NCBI GenBank assembly: GCA_020848995.1
Contig: JADLHA010000022.1
Span: 1-64,000, forward strand
Source: Saprospiraceae bacterium
GTDB lineage: Bacteria; Bacteroidota; Bacteroidia; Chitinophagales; Saprospiraceae
Reading direction: 5' to 3'
DNA length: 64,000 bases
Positions 8,417 to 18,275 of this stretch are shown here, in pieces (position 1 is the stretch's first letter; each line of letters opens with the position of its first letter). The notes under the pieces are model-generated. The model had not been told where the DNA came from and did no database searches. It saw only the letters and a list, made by a program, of their open reading frames with translations. The position numbers and the translations under genes were made by a program.

Positions 8417-9838
8417 ATGCGGTTTGGTTTGCCTGATGCTTCCATGATTGACCGGGCAGTGAAACATGCTTCCGGTGCCGGATTTTACCACGTACTGTTA
8501 TTGGTCTATGCGCTTGCCCTGGCGATGCTTGCCTTTTTGGGCAGACGGGATGAGTTTACCGGACTGATTTGTTTGAACACCCTTGCATTTGGTGCTTTCG
8601 GTGGTCTACTCGGGCATGCCCTGCTGCTCAAGAGGCCGGCAACTTCCGCATTTGTTGTCATCGCCGTTCTGAGGTTGTCGATGCTTTGGGCGGAACCATC
8701 GCTGTCCGACGACTATTACCGGTATTGGTGGGATGGCTGGATTGGACTTCATCACATCGACGTCTATGCCCATACACCTAGAGAATTGCTGGACTACTAT
8801 GCTCAAGAACCCTTCGCGGTAGCGCTCGCACGCAATTTTTTCTTGCTGAACTCGCCGGATTACCACAGTGTTTATCCAGCCTTCAGTCAGTTTATTTTTC
8901 GGATTTCGGCCTGGATGTCAGGAGAAGACCTTTGGCGATTCCAGTGCTGCATGAAACTCATCTTCCTGATGGGTGACCTCATAGGCATCACGGCCTTGTT
9001 CTCCCTCCTACCCCGCTTTGGGCTTGGCCGCAATCACGCGCTGCTTTATTACGGCAATCCCCTCGTCATCCTGGAGCTTTTCGGAAACCTACACACCGAA
9101 CACTTCATGGTAAGCTTCTTCATCTTGGCATTGTATTGTAGCCATCGTGCACGTCGCGTCTGTTTTGCACCAGCGTTGGTACTGTCCGCACTTGCCAAGC
9201 TCACGGTGTTGATCTGGTGGCCATTCTTCATCCGTAAGCCCTTGCTGCGAAAACATCATCTTTACATCGCTCTGGCCTTGGTTGCGACCGGCATTTCTTT
9301 ATGGCTGTTCTCTCCGGGTGGCAGAGCTGGCTTTCTTCAAAGTCTAAAACTCTATTTTCAAACCTTTGAATTCAATTCCGCGCTTTACCTGCATCTGAAG
9401 ACAGCGTTTCACAATGCGAAGCTGTACGAACTCGAACATACTACCGGCTGGATGCTACTTGGAGCATTTGCCCTTTGTTATGGCCTGATCCTGTTTCGCC
9501 ATGTTCATCAACAGCATTGTACAGATCAAGCACAGTTTGAACCCTTTTGGTGGAGTCTGGCGCTATACCTGTTGCTCAGTTCAACCGTACACCCCTGGTA
9601 TCTTTGTCCCTTGCTGTTACCAGGTATCTTTTACCGGTCCGCAACCAGCTTGTTGTGGAGCTACCTCGTCGTTTGGAGTTATGCCTTCTACGATGCTGAT
9701 GCTTCGCGTTGGTCTCCTTTGCTCACTACCGCCCAATACTTTGCCGTCGCACTGTCCCTGTGGATTGAGTACCGGTATCATAAAACGCATTCGATCCAGG
9801 GATCGGCCTCCGTACAAGAACCGGGAAATCCCAAATGA
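8417..9838 (+). CDS. Polytopic membrane glycosyltransferase, GT87/MptB-like
   Basis: A 473-aa protein with about ten to twelve hydrophobic segments. Near residue 95 it has SDDYYRYWWDGW; an acidic pair followed by YRYxWDG in the first external loop is typical of GT-C mannosyltransferases that use polyprenyl-phosphate sugars (GT87, MptB and relatives). A second soluble-loop pattern LHTEHF follows near residue 230. It would act on the outer face of the inner membrane, taking the lipid-linked sugar made by a DPM1-like enzyme such as the one at 6125-6817. The gene ends 22 bases before a strong terminator shared with the convergent gldN. Confidence 0.72.
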   Translation: MRFGLPDASMIDRAVKHASGAGFYHVLLLVYALALAMLAFLGRRDEFTGLICLNTLAFGAFGGLLGHALLLKRPATSAFVVIAVLRLSMLWAEPSLSDDYYRYWWDGWIGLHHIDVYAHTPRELLDYYAQEPFAVALARNFFLLNSPDYHSVYPAFSQFIFRISAWMSGEDLWRFQCCMKLIFLMGDLIGITALFSLLPRFGLGRNHALLYYGNPLVILELFGNLHTEHFMVSFFILALYCSHRARRVCFAPALVLSALAKLTVLIWWPFFIRKPLLRKHHLYIALALVATGISLWLFSPGGRAGFLQSLKLYFQTFEFNSALYLHLKTAFHNAKLYELEHTTGWMLLGAFALCYGLILFRHVHQQHCTDQAQFEPFWWSLALYLLLSSTVHPWYLCPLLLPGIFYRSATSLLWSYLVVWSYAFYDADASRWSPLLTTAQYFAVALSLWIEYRYHKTHSIQGSASVQEPGNPK

Positions 9839-9860
9839 GGGACTGACCCACCCGAAATAA

Positions 9861-9888
9861 AAAAGGCCGGGAATTCACCCGGCCTTTT
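9861..9888. terminator. Bidirectional rho-independent terminator
   Basis: A stem GGCCGGG (9865-9871) pairs with CCCGGCC (9878-9884) around the loop AATTCA, flanked by AAAA on one side and TTTT on the other. It sits between the convergent glycosyltransferase gene and gldN and would serve both. Confidence 0.92.
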
Positions 9889-9913
9889 ATTTGTTTAACG
9901 ATCATTATGAACA

Positions 9914-10789
9914 TCAATAGGTCCACAAATCGTGTTCCTTGTTCATGATTTCGTTTTTGATCTTCTCAGATTCCAGCAACATTTTCACCCCGTCATTCTC
10001 ACCCTTGAAAATATCCGTCAGACGATTGTCCTGCACATTGGATTCCTTGATGATGTAGCTTGAGAAAAAGCGGTAATCAAAGACATCTGCCCAGGTTCCC
10101 GGTGCAGCATCATTTTGGTCATTAAAAACCTTTTCCCTGGCAAGAAATTTGCGGGTTTCCGGGTAGTAAACCCAGAACATAGGCAAAGTGTACTTCAAGT
10201 TCCCAAACTCATCGTACTCATCCTTAATGGGTGCAATTCCGAGAATGCGGCACTCCAGAGTCGAGGTCTGCTTATTGAAGAACCACATCTCTTTGATGCG
10301 ATAAGTTTTGATGTCGTTGAAGTCGATGTCCGATTTTCTGATTTGCACCTCCTCCACGTAGGTTTCAGGATCGGTGACCACTACCGTGTCAACGCGATGC
10401 AGCAATTTGTCGAGTTCCTCGCCGGTTACGAACTTTCTGAAGTTATCCTCTTTAAAAATCCGGATGTCGCCATTTTCAGCTGCCTGTACGAGGATCTGGA
10501 AAAATGGTCTGACGGGATAGATAAAAGGAAGGTTCATTTTTTCGCGGACGTCGAGCACTCTCCAAAGCCTCTTTTCCCAGACAATATCTGCCTCACGAAT
10601 GGGCTGATAGTCCAGTACGCGCTGGTCTTTGATCAGGCTTCTGCTGACGATGTCGTCGAGGTAACCCGAATCTTCCTCCTCCTCGCTGGCTTCTGTTTTT
10701 TCGTCTTCAGCAACCTGAGCCAGCAGACTGATGTTGCCGGCTGCGCAGAGCAGGAAAGCGGTGAAAATGGAAATCCTGAACTTATACAT
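9914..10789 (-). CDS. gldN: Gliding motility/T9SS protein GldN
   Basis: GldN (PorN) forms a periplasmic ring with the lipoprotein GldK below the outer membrane in the type IX secretion system. The 291-aa protein has a signal peptide (about residues 1-25, ending LLAQ), an acidic stretch EDEKTEASEEEEDSG, and the family core with IREADIVWEKRLWRVLDVRE and NLPFIYP. The ATG at 10789 is used; a TTG three codons earlier would only extend the tail. Eleven bases separate it from gldM. As last gene of gldKLMN it is followed by the terminator at 9861-9888. Confidence 0.95.
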   Translation of the reverse strand: MYKFRISIFTAFLLCAAGNISLLAQVAEDEKTEASEEEEDSGYLDDIVSRSLIKDQRVLDYQPIREADIVWEKRLWRVLDVREKMNLPFIYPVRPFFQILVQAAENGDIRIFKEDNFRKFVTGEELDKLLHRVDTVVVTDPETYVEEVQIRKSDIDFNDIKTYRIKEMWFFNKQTSTLECRILGIAPIKDEYDEFGNLKYTLPMFWVYYPETRKFLAREKVFNDQNDAAPGTWADVFDYRFFSSYIIKESNVQDNRLTDIFKGENDGVKMLLESEKIKNEIMNKEHDLWTY

Positions 10790-10800
10790 GGATTGCAATT

Positions 10801-12372
10801 TTATTTAATTTGAAAGGACATGTCGCCGAGATCTCTGGCAGCCGCGTCGCCTGGACACCGACCCTTGATCTGTTCAAACAGGTAGCGGTCACCCGGTTTA
10901 GCCTGCTGGATGAGCGTGTTCGCCTGAGGAGAAAACCTTCCTCCCGTATTGGCGACGATCTGGGCATCCTGTCTCGGAGCCACGCGTACGAGGTTAAAAC
11001 CCTGAATGGTGCATTTTGCATCAAATTCAAAGCCCTCGAGCACTGGAATAACACCTTGCTGAGCTTTGAAAACCCCATTCGGCATGGCACCACCGCGCTT
11101 GTCGGACAACATAGGAACCGGCGTAGGTATGCGTTTAACGCGGAATTTAAAATTGGTTGGTGGAAGACCTCCGCCACTCAGCACGATGGTCGCTTCGCCG
11201 GGAGACTTCACGTTGGCAACGTACTTGCCACCACCCTGTTTAACCAGGTCGATTCCACCCCCAGAAGCCTGAACGCTCAGTTGAGCAGAAGGCACTCCGG
11301 CTGCGGTAATGCCCACCGGATTTTCAACGCCGATGTAAAAGACGTTCATCTTCTCTGCGGATACGTTGCAGGAGCGCTCTCCTACCTCGTACTCAAATTC
11401 GCGGCGATAGGTGTCCGTTTTTCCTGTAACCGGGTTGGTGACGGTTGCAACTGCGTTGTATTTCTTCGTTCCAACATCATTTGCGAGCGTTTTCCAGACC
11501 GCCTCCCCCTCGTCGTTAACGTTGAGGGAAGATCCATTTACCGACAGGCTCACCTTGGTATTGGTAGCTTTGGAGGTCGATGCGGCCAGGGAAATGGAAG
11601 TTTCAAAAGGCTCTCCCTTGATCACGTAATTTTTCTTGGGAGAGGAGATAACGGTAAACTTGTCGAGAACGACATCTTCACCACCCAGTTTTTTGCTAAA
11701 ATGGTTGAGGATGGCATTTTCAGAAGCTTTTGCGTCGTTGATGAATTTCGTAAAAATGGGAAGACAAGCACCCAACGGCATTTGTTTAAAGGTAAATTCT
11801 TCCCAGCTGCGTTTGGTTTTTGAATGCTTCCAGGTTTCATCATCAATGTTCAAGGCGATCTCGCTTTCCATCGCGGCACGAAGCGAATCGTCGACGAGCG
11901 ATAGAAATTTTCCCCGGTATTCGAGGATCTTATTCTTGAGCTCAAGCCCCTTTTTGTTGTTGACCATCTCGCGGGTCGTCACGTCTTTGTTCTTCTTTCC
12001 TTTCAGCTCTTTGTGATCCCCTACCACGATGTAATCCATGTCATCGACGGTTCCGTTTTTATTGCCGGACTTATCGATGAGGTCGTCTACAATTGAATTG
12101 ATGTAATCTGTGAACTCCTTTCCATATTGCACGGCGAGTGGTGCACGTTCCTTAAAACGGGCGAATTCTGGCTTGGCCAAGGCCCGTTTATCGATCGAAG
12201 GAACAAGAGATTCGTTCGATTTGTCCAGGGCGGCATTGGATTCTTCAAGACTTTTGTTTACCAATTTGAAGGCGTTGAAAATCTCGGCGGAGACGTTCAG
12301 CGCCAGAAGAGCCGTTAAAACCAGGTACATGATGTTGATCATGAGCTGGCGTGGCTGCTTTGGAATAGACAT
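10801..12372 (-). CDS. gldM: Gliding motility/T9SS motor protein GldM
   Basis: GldM pairs with GldL in the inner membrane to form the proton-driven motor of the T9SS, with a long periplasmic shaft reaching the GldKN ring. The 523-aa protein begins MSIPKQPRQLMINIMYLVLT with a single N-terminal membrane helix, then a helical region and several Ig-like periplasmic domains, matching the usual length of about 510-525 aa. The start is supported by conservation of the PRQLMINIMYLVLTALLALNV helix region. It follows gldL by about 38 bases and precedes gldN. Confidence 0.96.
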   Translation of the reverse strand: MSIPKQPRQLMINIMYLVLTALLALNVSAEIFNAFKLVNKSLEESNAALDKSNESLVPSIDKRALAKPEFARFKERAPLAVQYGKEFTDYINSIVDDLIDKSGNKNGTVDDMDYIVVGDHKELKGKKNKDVTTREMVNNKKGLELKNKILEYRGKFLSLVDDSLRAAMESEIALNIDDETWKHSKTKRSWEEFTFKQMPLGACLPIFTKFINDAKASENAILNHFSKKLGGEDVVLDKFTVISSPKKNYVIKGEPFETSISLAASTSKATNTKVSLSVNGSSLNVNDEGEAVWKTLANDVGTKKYNAVATVTNPVTGKTDTYRREFEYEVGERSCNVSAEKMNVFYIGVENPVGITAAGVPSAQLSVQASGGGIDLVKQGGGKYVANVKSPGEATIVLSGGGLPPTNFKFRVKRIPTPVPMLSDKRGGAMPNGVFKAQQGVIPVLEGFEFDAKCTIQGFNLVRVAPRQDAQIVANTGGRFSPQANTLIQQAKPGDRYLFEQIKGRCPGDAAARDLGDMSFQIK

Positions 12373-12410
12373 ATCGTCGTCTTTTTATTTGGTTATCGAA
12401 ATAAAAGATC

Positions 12411-12998
12411 TTAGTTGCCCATGGTTTTATAGGCAGATAAGATGTTGCCGTACACGGAATTGAGGTTGGTCAGGTTCTTATTCAACTGGGCTACCTGATC
12501 TTTGTACTTTTTCGTGTCTTCAACCGAAGCATTGAGTTCAGACATTGCATCGGTCATCCGGGTATAGAAGTTGTTCATGGCTTTCATCTGATCGCCGGTT
12601 TTGCTGAAGTCAACTTCCTGCAATGCTTTCAGAGAACCGAGGCTTTTGGCCATACCCTGAAGTTCGGTCAGCATTCCTGCCAGTTGGCCCTCGACGACTT
12701 CGCCGTTTGCCGGACGGGATGCACCTTTGACCGGACCTTCGATCAGCGGGTTGATCTTTGCTTCGGCATCGCCGAGCCCCGGATAGAGTTTATCCCAGTA
12801 ATAATCTTTGTCGGGGGGAATGATACCCAACAATGCAAAAAGGATGGCTTCAGTGACCAGCCCTGCAGTGATCATCGCGTCACCACCTTCCCACGACATG
12901 ATTTTGTAAAGGGCCCCGAGCATAACGATGGAGGCGCCTATACCAATCGTGAAGTTTTTGGCATATTTAAACCAGTTTTGCTTGTAAATAGCAGCCAT
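12411..12998 (-). CDS. gldL: Gliding motility/T9SS motor protein GldL
   Basis: GldL is the inner-membrane partner of GldM and carries the key acidic residue in its second helix used for proton coupling. The 195-aa protein shows two N-terminal membrane helices (about residues 14-34 and 41-60) with the conserved MSWEGGDAMITAGLVTEA loop and helix, then a cytoplasmic coiled region rich in K, D and N near the C terminus. The acidic residue in GLVTEA is the likely proton-channel residue, by analogy with characterised GldL. It lies between gldK and gldM. Confidence 0.96.
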   Translation of the reverse strand: MAAIYKQNWFKYAKNFTIGIGASIVMLGALYKIMSWEGGDAMITAGLVTEAILFALLGIIPPDKDYYWDKLYPGLGDAEAKINPLIEGPVKGASRPANGEVVEGQLAGMLTELQGMAKSLGSLKALQEVDFSKTGDQMKAMNNFYTRMTDAMSELNASVEDTKKYKDQVAQLNKNLTNLNSVYGNILSAYKTMGN

Positions 12999-13094
12999 TG
13001 TAGTAATTTTTTAATAGAGTTAAGAGAAAAATTGTTTGCAATTTAAAATGAAGTAAAGCCTGACTACACCACAAAGAGGTGCGGGAAGGTTCGA

Positions 13095-14339
13095 TTATCT
13101 GAAATCGTTTTCTGACCTCCCCAGGAAGGAAAGAACACTCCGGAAGCCGATGTACGACTTGTTGGTGTCTTGAAATTCCCAGTTGCGGGTTCCCGTGTGC
13201 AAATAATAAGCGACGTCCTTCCAGGAACCACCCCTCACCACTTTTCGCTTATACGCTTCGGCCTCTTCATCGCGGGCGTCATAGGTCACGTCCGGATTCT
13301 GGTCGTGCATGATGATGTGGGCGTTGTCCGAATAAGCGGACTGGGTCCATTCCGCAACATTGCCCGACATGTTGTACAATCCGTATTGGTTGGGGAAATA
13401 GGCATCGGCGCGAACGGTGTAATAGCCACCATCCTCAGGATAATTTCCACGGCCGGGTTTAAAGTTTGCGAGCAGGCAACCCTTGGCATTGCGCGGATAG
13501 TAAGCACCCCAAGGATAAGGAGCCAGTTCCTGTCCTCCCCGGGCAGCCCACTCCCATTCGTGTTCGGTGGGCAGGCGGAACTCTTCCGTATTGGGTTCGT
13601 CCTCGCCTTTAAACTTGTTCCAGATCTGCGTGCGCCAGTAAGTAAATGCGCGACATTGTTTCCAGTTTACTCCTACGACCGGGTAGTCGTCAAAAGCCGG
13701 ATGAGAGAAGTAATTCCTCGTCATCGGCTCGTTGTAAGAATAGGCAAAGTCCCTCACCCAGCAAAGGGTATCAGGATAAATGTTGGTCTTTTCGCGATGG
13801 ATGATGGATGACCTGCGGATGTCGCGGTTGTGTGCTGCCATTTGCCAGTCTTTCCACTCCCATTCGTATACAAATTTCCGGGTATCGAGCTCACGAACGC
13901 CTTTAAAGGCGTCGGCGCCTTGGAAATAAAGGTCGTCGAGGATCTCATCCTCCCAGTCGATTTCCATTTCCCAGTCCACTTCCTCGGTCTCCCCATCCTC
14001 ACCTTCAATGAAATGGCCCAGCGCGCGGTGCGCCAGCTCATCGCGGACGTAAAAAACGAATTGGCGATACTCGTTGTTGGTGATCTCGGTATCGTCCATG
14101 TAGAATCCGGAAATGGAAATGGATTTCTGAGGCTGAACCAGGTTATGGAAAAAGTCCTGGTCGCTCTGCCCTACGGTCAATGTGCCACTTGGGACATAGA
14201 CCATGCCGTAAGGATTGATCCCATTCCACTTGGGCCTGGGCGATGCACCCACGACCTGTCCTTCCTGCTGACCCTTCCCACAGGAGGCCAGCAAAACGAC
14301 GAGCAAAGCGAAGAGAAAGAAATGCGAATTTCTCATCAT
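13095..14339 (-). CDS. gldK: Gliding motility/T9SS lipoprotein GldK
   Basis: GldK (PorK) is an outer-membrane lipoprotein that builds the periplasmic T9SS ring with GldN. A lipobox LLASC places the lipidated Cys at residue 20. The rest is a formylglycine-generating-enzyme/SUMF1-like fold, with GVNWKQCRAFTYWRT, EFRLPTEHEWEWAARGG and MSGNVAEWTQSAY; in GldK this fold is structural, not catalytic. At 414 aa it is of normal length. Two adjacent ATG codons at 14339 and 14336 are equally plausible starts. It is the first gene of gldKLMN, with its own promoter box upstream. Confidence 0.95.
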   Translation of the reverse strand: MMRNSHFFLFALLVVLLASCGKGQQEGQVVGASPRPKWNGINPYGMVYVPSGTLTVGQSDQDFFHNLVQPQKSISISGFYMDDTEITNNEYRQFVFYVRDELAHRALGHFIEGEDGETEEVDWEMEIDWEDEILDDLYFQGADAFKGVRELDTRKFVYEWEWKDWQMAAHNRDIRRSSIIHREKTNIYPDTLCWVRDFAYSYNEPMTRNYFSHPAFDDYPVVGVNWKQCRAFTYWRTQIWNKFKGEDEPNTEEFRLPTEHEWEWAARGGQELAPYPWGAYYPRNAKGCLLANFKPGRGNYPEDGGYYTVRADAYFPNQYGLYNMSGNVAEWTQSAYSDNAHIIMHDQNPDVTYDARDEEAEAYKRKVVRGGSWKDVAYYLHTGTRNWEFQDTNKSYIGFRSVLSFLGRSENDFR

Positions 14340-14376
14340 CTTGAAATTTACCTACTTTGTCTTTAAAAAAGTGGCA

Positions 14377-14410
14377 CAAATATAAACCAATCCAAAAATG
14401 TATTAACAAA
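14377..14410 (-). promoter_or_regulatory. Promoter of gldKLMN (TTTG ... TATATTTG)
   Basis: On the minus strand a TATATTTG box (14384 to 14377) fits the Bacteroidota -7 consensus exactly, and a TTTG lies upstream at 14410-14407 with a 22-base spacer, slightly longer than the usual 19-20. The box is 37 bases before the gldK ATG, inside an AT-rich 200-base gap that separates gldK from porP. Confidence 0.55.
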
Positions 14411-14540
14411 ATATTTTTTGGGATTTATATTGTGCTACACACTAAATCACTGAACAAGATATGGAGCTTGTTTATTGTGCAACCAAAAAAATTCTCCGTA
14501 TAATACATATATTTATTTAAAATATGTAATATACTTAAAG

Positions 14541-15527
14541 TCAATCCAAATATCTCGGACTCATGAGTACGGGTGGCCTGCGCCCCGATCCGAACGCTCT
14601 CCCCAGCCGGTAAAACAGGGTAAACTCCTGGCTTTGCCCAAAAGGGGCGGAAGAAGATTGTCCAAGGCGCAATTCGTGCAGGTAACCCACGGACCAGTGG
14701 CTCGAAAGCCGGAAACCGAAAGACAGACCAAGCGATTCGTTGGAGCGATCGTTATAACCCCTGTATTGCAACCCTCCAAAAATGTTGCCATTGTATACCG
14801 CACCGGCAGAAACTTCTGACTGAACCCGGCGAAAGTCCGTAATGAATACCAACTGGGGCTTGAATAGCCAGGGTCCGCATTTAATAGTCCAGTTTGCCAG
14901 GAGCAGGCCGTGCCTTGCATTTTTCCAGGGGTGAGTAGGGCTATTGCTGGCAGAGCCAAGGAGGTGATTGGCAGTCAATCCCAGCAATCCCGACCGATAG
15001 TGTATGGCAAGGGATGCGCCGGCATCCAACAGACTGATCTGACTCGTATGGGCTGCCAGGGCGGGGTCTTTGTGCTCAATGGTTCCCGGTTCATATTCGC
15101 CCTCCGGCGTCCTGGCGCGGTCTCCTGAAAAGCGGTTTAGACTTCCTTCCAGGTGAATGCTGGCGCTGATCAGCAATGGGCGCACGTTGAAAACAGCGTT
15201 AAAAGAGGGCCGCACACCCAGGCGCTCGGTCAACCCCGTATGGTCTTTAAACGCGATGAGCCCCGCTCCGTTGCCCACGAAGCGGGTACCGGGCATCAGG
15301 GAAGACAGGGGGGCATTCACACCGATGAAGAAGCTTTTGGGATTTCCTTCAAGCTCCTGCCATTGTTCTCTGTAACTGGAGTATGCCACCAGCGTACCCT
15401 CCAACCCTGCAAATGCTGGAACCAAGACAAATGGGTCGGCCACTGCTGATCCAAGCAGAGGCTGTTGTTGCCCGTTCAGGCGAACGAGTAGCAACAAGGT
15501 CGCCATACCCATCAAGCGCGTTCTCAT
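14541..15527 (-). CDS. T9SS membrane protein, PorP/SprF family
   Basis: A predicted outer-membrane beta-barrel of 328 aa with a signal peptide (about residues 1-20, ending NGQQQ). The N-terminal region [20 protein letters not shown] is the PorP/SprF signature, and the C terminus is rich in alternating aromatic strands. Family members help present large T9SS adhesins at the surface; a PorP/SprF gene often lies next to gldK. The ATG overlaps the stop of the upstream DUF255 gene as ATGA, so it is translationally coupled to that operon rather than to gldK, which has its own promoter. Confidence 0.9.
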   Translation of the reverse strand: MRTRLMGMATLLLLVRLNGQQQPLLGSAVADPFVLVPAFAGLEGTLVAYSSYREQWQELEGNPKSFFIGVNAPLSSLMPGTRFVGNGAGLIAFKDHTGLTERLGVRPSFNAVFNVRPLLISASIHLEGSLNRFSGDRARTPEGEYEPGTIEHKDPALAAHTSQISLLDAGASLAIHYRSGLLGLTANHLLGSASNSPTHPWKNARHGLLLANWTIKCGPWLFKPQLVFITDFRRVQSEVSAGAVYNGNIFGGLQYRGYNDRSNESLGLSFGFRLSSHWSVGYLHELRLGQSSSAPFGQSQEFTLFYRLGRAFGSGRRPPVLMSPRYLD

Positions 15528-17506
15528 CGGTTTCGCAAGATATGAAGCCGGTCAATGATGTGCGAACCATCCTCCAGATCGTCAAGGGGAGGATAACACA
15601 CCCCCTGGGCGCAGATCATCATTTGCGGTCCAATCCCCATGTCCCGCACTACGGTCACTTCGGGAATGGGATTCTTCCTGAGTTGATCCCAGGCATCCCC
15701 TGCAGCTGCCGTCTTCAGCACCGGGTTCCCCAACTCAACGGCAAGTAGTTCGCCGATCCACGAGGCACAAGCCAGCGGATGTTTCCATACAACCTCCAAA
15801 ACCTCATCCAACATGCTGTCCTGGAATGCTTTGAAGGCTTGATCCCCCGTGAGTGCCGCTAACTGGCGGGCCGCCCAGCAAAAGACCGCATTTGCTGTGG
15901 GGTAATTTCCATCAGTCCACTCGAGCACAATGCCGGGTAATTGGCCGTGGTCGGCAGCATTCGACCTCAGCAGGCGGGATCCACTCATGCCAAATAAACG
16001 GATGGCGTCATCAAAAAGCGCACGGGCCCTATCCAGATGGTGCTGATCAAAATCCAGTTGGTGGCATTCGATGCATGCTTTAATCAAATAGGCGTAATCT
16101 TCAAGAAATGCCAACCCAACGGGTTCTGAGTCGGACAGATAACGGCACAATCGGCCATCGCTATAGAAAGCGCGTTGGAGCAGTATGCGGATGAGTTGCT
16201 TGCCGGCATTGAGAAAGGCGGATTCCCCGCTGACCCGGTGCCAGGTGAGGTAGGCGCTGGCAAGCATTGCATTCCAGGCGACAATGCCCTTTTGGTCACG
16301 TTGCGGGCGCAATCGCCGGCCTCTGGTTTCCAGTAGGCGCCGGCGGCATTCTTCCAGGGCAAGTAAGGCTTCGGCGGAAGGTGGCTCGCCGTATTCCGCG
16401 AGTTTCAAGCGAAGGACCCTTTGGTCCGGGCGCATAGCATCCAGCGGGGAGCTGGTGTAAACTTCCCAAAACGCCCTATCCCATTCGCCCAGCACACCTG
16501 CAATCTCTGTAGTCTGCCAGGTGTAGTAGGCACCTTCCTCCCCGTTGGAATCGGCGTCCATAGCGGCAAAGTAATAGCCCTCCGGGTGGCGCATTTCGCT
16601 CTCAAAAAAATGGAAGGATCGTTCTGCGGCCCAGCGAAAGAGTACACCCCCGGAGTGTTGCCATGCCAGGGCCAGCGTTTCCATGATCTGGGCATGGTCG
16701 TAGAGCATTTTTTCAAAATGAGGAACGTTCCAGTTGCCGTCGACGGCGTACCGGCAAAATCCTCCCGCCAATTGGTCGTAGATGCCTCCACAGATCATGC
16801 GCTTCAGTGTAAAACAGGCATGGTGGGCGTGCACCTCATGGGCTCCGGAGGCACTGAGCCGGAACAGCAGGCGCAGCAGGGAGGCCTGTGGAAACCGGGG
16901 TGGGTGTCCAAAGCCACCTTCATCGCGATCCGCCGCATCCAATGCATTGCGACACAGGTCATCCCAATCCGGTTGCACCCGGACAGCCGTTTTCTGCCGC
17001 GAGACAAGCATTTGGGCATCGACCAGCGCAGCAATCCGGCTGGCGCGATTGGCCAGTTCCACGGTCCGGTTCTGGTAGGCATCGGCCGTTGCCAGGAGTA
17101 CTTGCGACCACGATGGTCTCCCGTAACGCTCGACGGGCGGGAAATAGGTGCCCCCATAAAAAGGTCTTCCTTCACCGTCCAAAAAACAATGTAGCGGCCA
17201 CCCCCCTGAAATGCCCATCGCCTGCACAGCTGCCATAAAATAGGCATCGAGGTCCGGGCGTTCTTCCCGGTCGATTTTAACGTTTATGAAGTGCTGGTTC
17301 ATGAGCTCTGCGACCGCGGGATCTTCAAAAGATTCATGTGCCATCACGTGACACCAGTGGCAGGTGGAATATCCGATGCTAACCAGGACAGGTTTCCCCA
17401 ACCGGGCTGCTTCCCGGATCAACTCCGGGCTCCAGCTTTTCCAATGAACGGGATTTCCGGCGTGTTGCCGGAGATATGGACTGGTGGCGTTGGCAAGTTC
17501 ATTCAT
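15524..17506 (-). CDS. DUF255/thioredoxin domain protein, YyaL/SSP411 family
   Basis: A 660-aa protein with an N-terminal thioredoxin-like domain (about residues 1-165) and an alpha-helical barrel like six-hairpin glycosidases after it. The family motif is clear: [21 protein letters not shown] at the N terminus and the redox-type C49-H-W-C52. Homologues include bacterial YyaL and human SPATA20; the biochemical role is unresolved. The ATG at 17506 gives the conserved N terminus and overlaps the metallo-hydrolase stop by eight bases; its own stop overlaps porP. The length is slightly below the usual 670-700 aa. Confidence 0.9.
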   Translation of the reverse strand: MNELANATSPYLRQHAGNPVHWKSWSPELIREAARLGKPVLVSIGYSTCHWCHVMAHESFEDPAVAELMNQHFINVKIDREERPDLDAYFMAAVQAMGISGGWPLHCFLDGEGRPFYGGTYFPPVERYGRPSWSQVLLATADAYQNRTVELANRASRIAALVDAQMLVSRQKTAVRVQPDWDDLCRNALDAADRDEGGFGHPPRFPQASLLRLLFRLSASGAHEVHAHHACFTLKRMICGGIYDQLAGGFCRYAVDGNWNVPHFEKMLYDHAQIMETLALAWQHSGGVLFRWAAERSFHFFESEMRHPEGYYFAAMDADSNGEEGAYYTWQTTEIAGVLGEWDRAFWEVYTSSPLDAMRPDQRVLRLKLAEYGEPPSAEALLALEECRRRLLETRGRRLRPQRDQKGIVAWNAMLASAYLTWHRVSGESAFLNAGKQLIRILLQRAFYSDGRLCRYLSDSEPVGLAFLEDYAYLIKACIECHQLDFDQHHLDRARALFDDAIRLFGMSGSRLLRSNAADHGQLPGIVLEWTDGNYPTANAVFCWAARQLAALTGDQAFKAFQDSMLDEVLEVVWKHPLACASWIGELLAVELGNPVLKTAAAGDAWDQLRKNPIPEVTVVRDMGIGPQMMICAQGVCYPPLDDLEDGSHIIDRLHILRNR

Positions 17507-18275
17507 CGGGCAGATCGATCTCCAGGCCATCCCAGGCGAGAAGCACCCGTTCGGGAAGTTCCAGCTGGACCTGGGCGTGAAGGCCCATATGATGGCTGAT
17601 ATGAGTCAAATAACACACTCCGGCATCGATCTGTTGTGCAAATGCCAATGCCTGCTCCAGGTTAAAGTGGCTGTGGTGGGGCTCGCGGTGCAATGCGTTG
17701 ATGACCACTACCCTACAGCCCTTCAACGCAGTCGAAACCACCCCGGGATCCAGGCGGCTGGCGTCGGTTATGTAGGCGAAGGGGCCCATCCGGTAGGCCA
17801 GAATGCCCAGTTGACCATGCCATACCCGGAAACTTTGAATCTGGCATCGTCCCACTTCGATTTTCTGTCCGGCCTCCACCGGGTGCAGGTCGACCTCTGG
17901 CAATCCGGGGTACAGGCTGGGGGAAAATGCATAGTGAAAACGCTTCTTCAGATCATCCAGCACGCGCTGCTCTCCGTAAAAGGGGATTGCACCGCCCTTT
18001 CGGTGGTTGAGTGGCCGGATGTCATCGAGGCCGGCGGTGTGGTCTGAGTGTTCATGGGTAAGGAGTACGGCATCCAATCCGGAGAGTCCGGCTCGCAGGG
18101 CCTGTTGGCGGAAGTCCGGCCCGATGTCAATCAACAGACTTTGACCTTTCCATCGGATCCATGCGGAAACGCGCAGCCTTTGGTCCCGCGGATCGGCGGA
18201 ACAGCAGGTGGGGCAACGGCAACCCACCACGGGAACTCCCTGCGAAGTCCCGGTGCCCAGGAATTGAATTATCAA
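17499..18275 (-). CDS. MBL-fold metallo-hydrolase, PhnP-like
   Basis: A 258-aa metallo-beta-lactamase fold protein. It begins [20 protein letters not shown], has a Cys cluster (C19, C21, C24, C25) that binds a structural zinc in PhnP-like enzymes, and the metal motif H74-E-H76-S-D78-H79. PhnP is a phosphodiesterase of cyclic ribose phosphates; related Bacteroidota proteins are annotated only as MBL hydrolases. The start is a TTG at 18275: it overlaps the upstream stop as TTGA and is directly followed by the first strand, with no usable ATG nearby. Its stop overlaps the DUF255 gene. Confidence 0.86.
   Translation of the reverse strand: MIIQFLGTGTSQGVPVVGCRCPTCCSADPRDQRLRVSAWIRWKGQSLLIDIGPDFRQQALRAGLSGLDAVLLTHEHSDHTAGLDDIRPLNHRKGGAIPFYGEQRVLDDLKKRFHYAFSPSLYPGLPEVDLHPVEAGQKIEVGRCQIQSFRVWHGQLGILAYRMGPFAYITDASRLDPGVVSTALKGCRVVVINALHREPHHSHFNLEQALAFAQQIDAGVCYLTHISHHMGLHAQVQLELPERVLLAWDGLEIDLPDE

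Noticed and set aside
16421-17194. Plus-strand frame of 257 codons across the DUF255 gene
   Set aside because: Antisense shadow of a strongly recognised protein.
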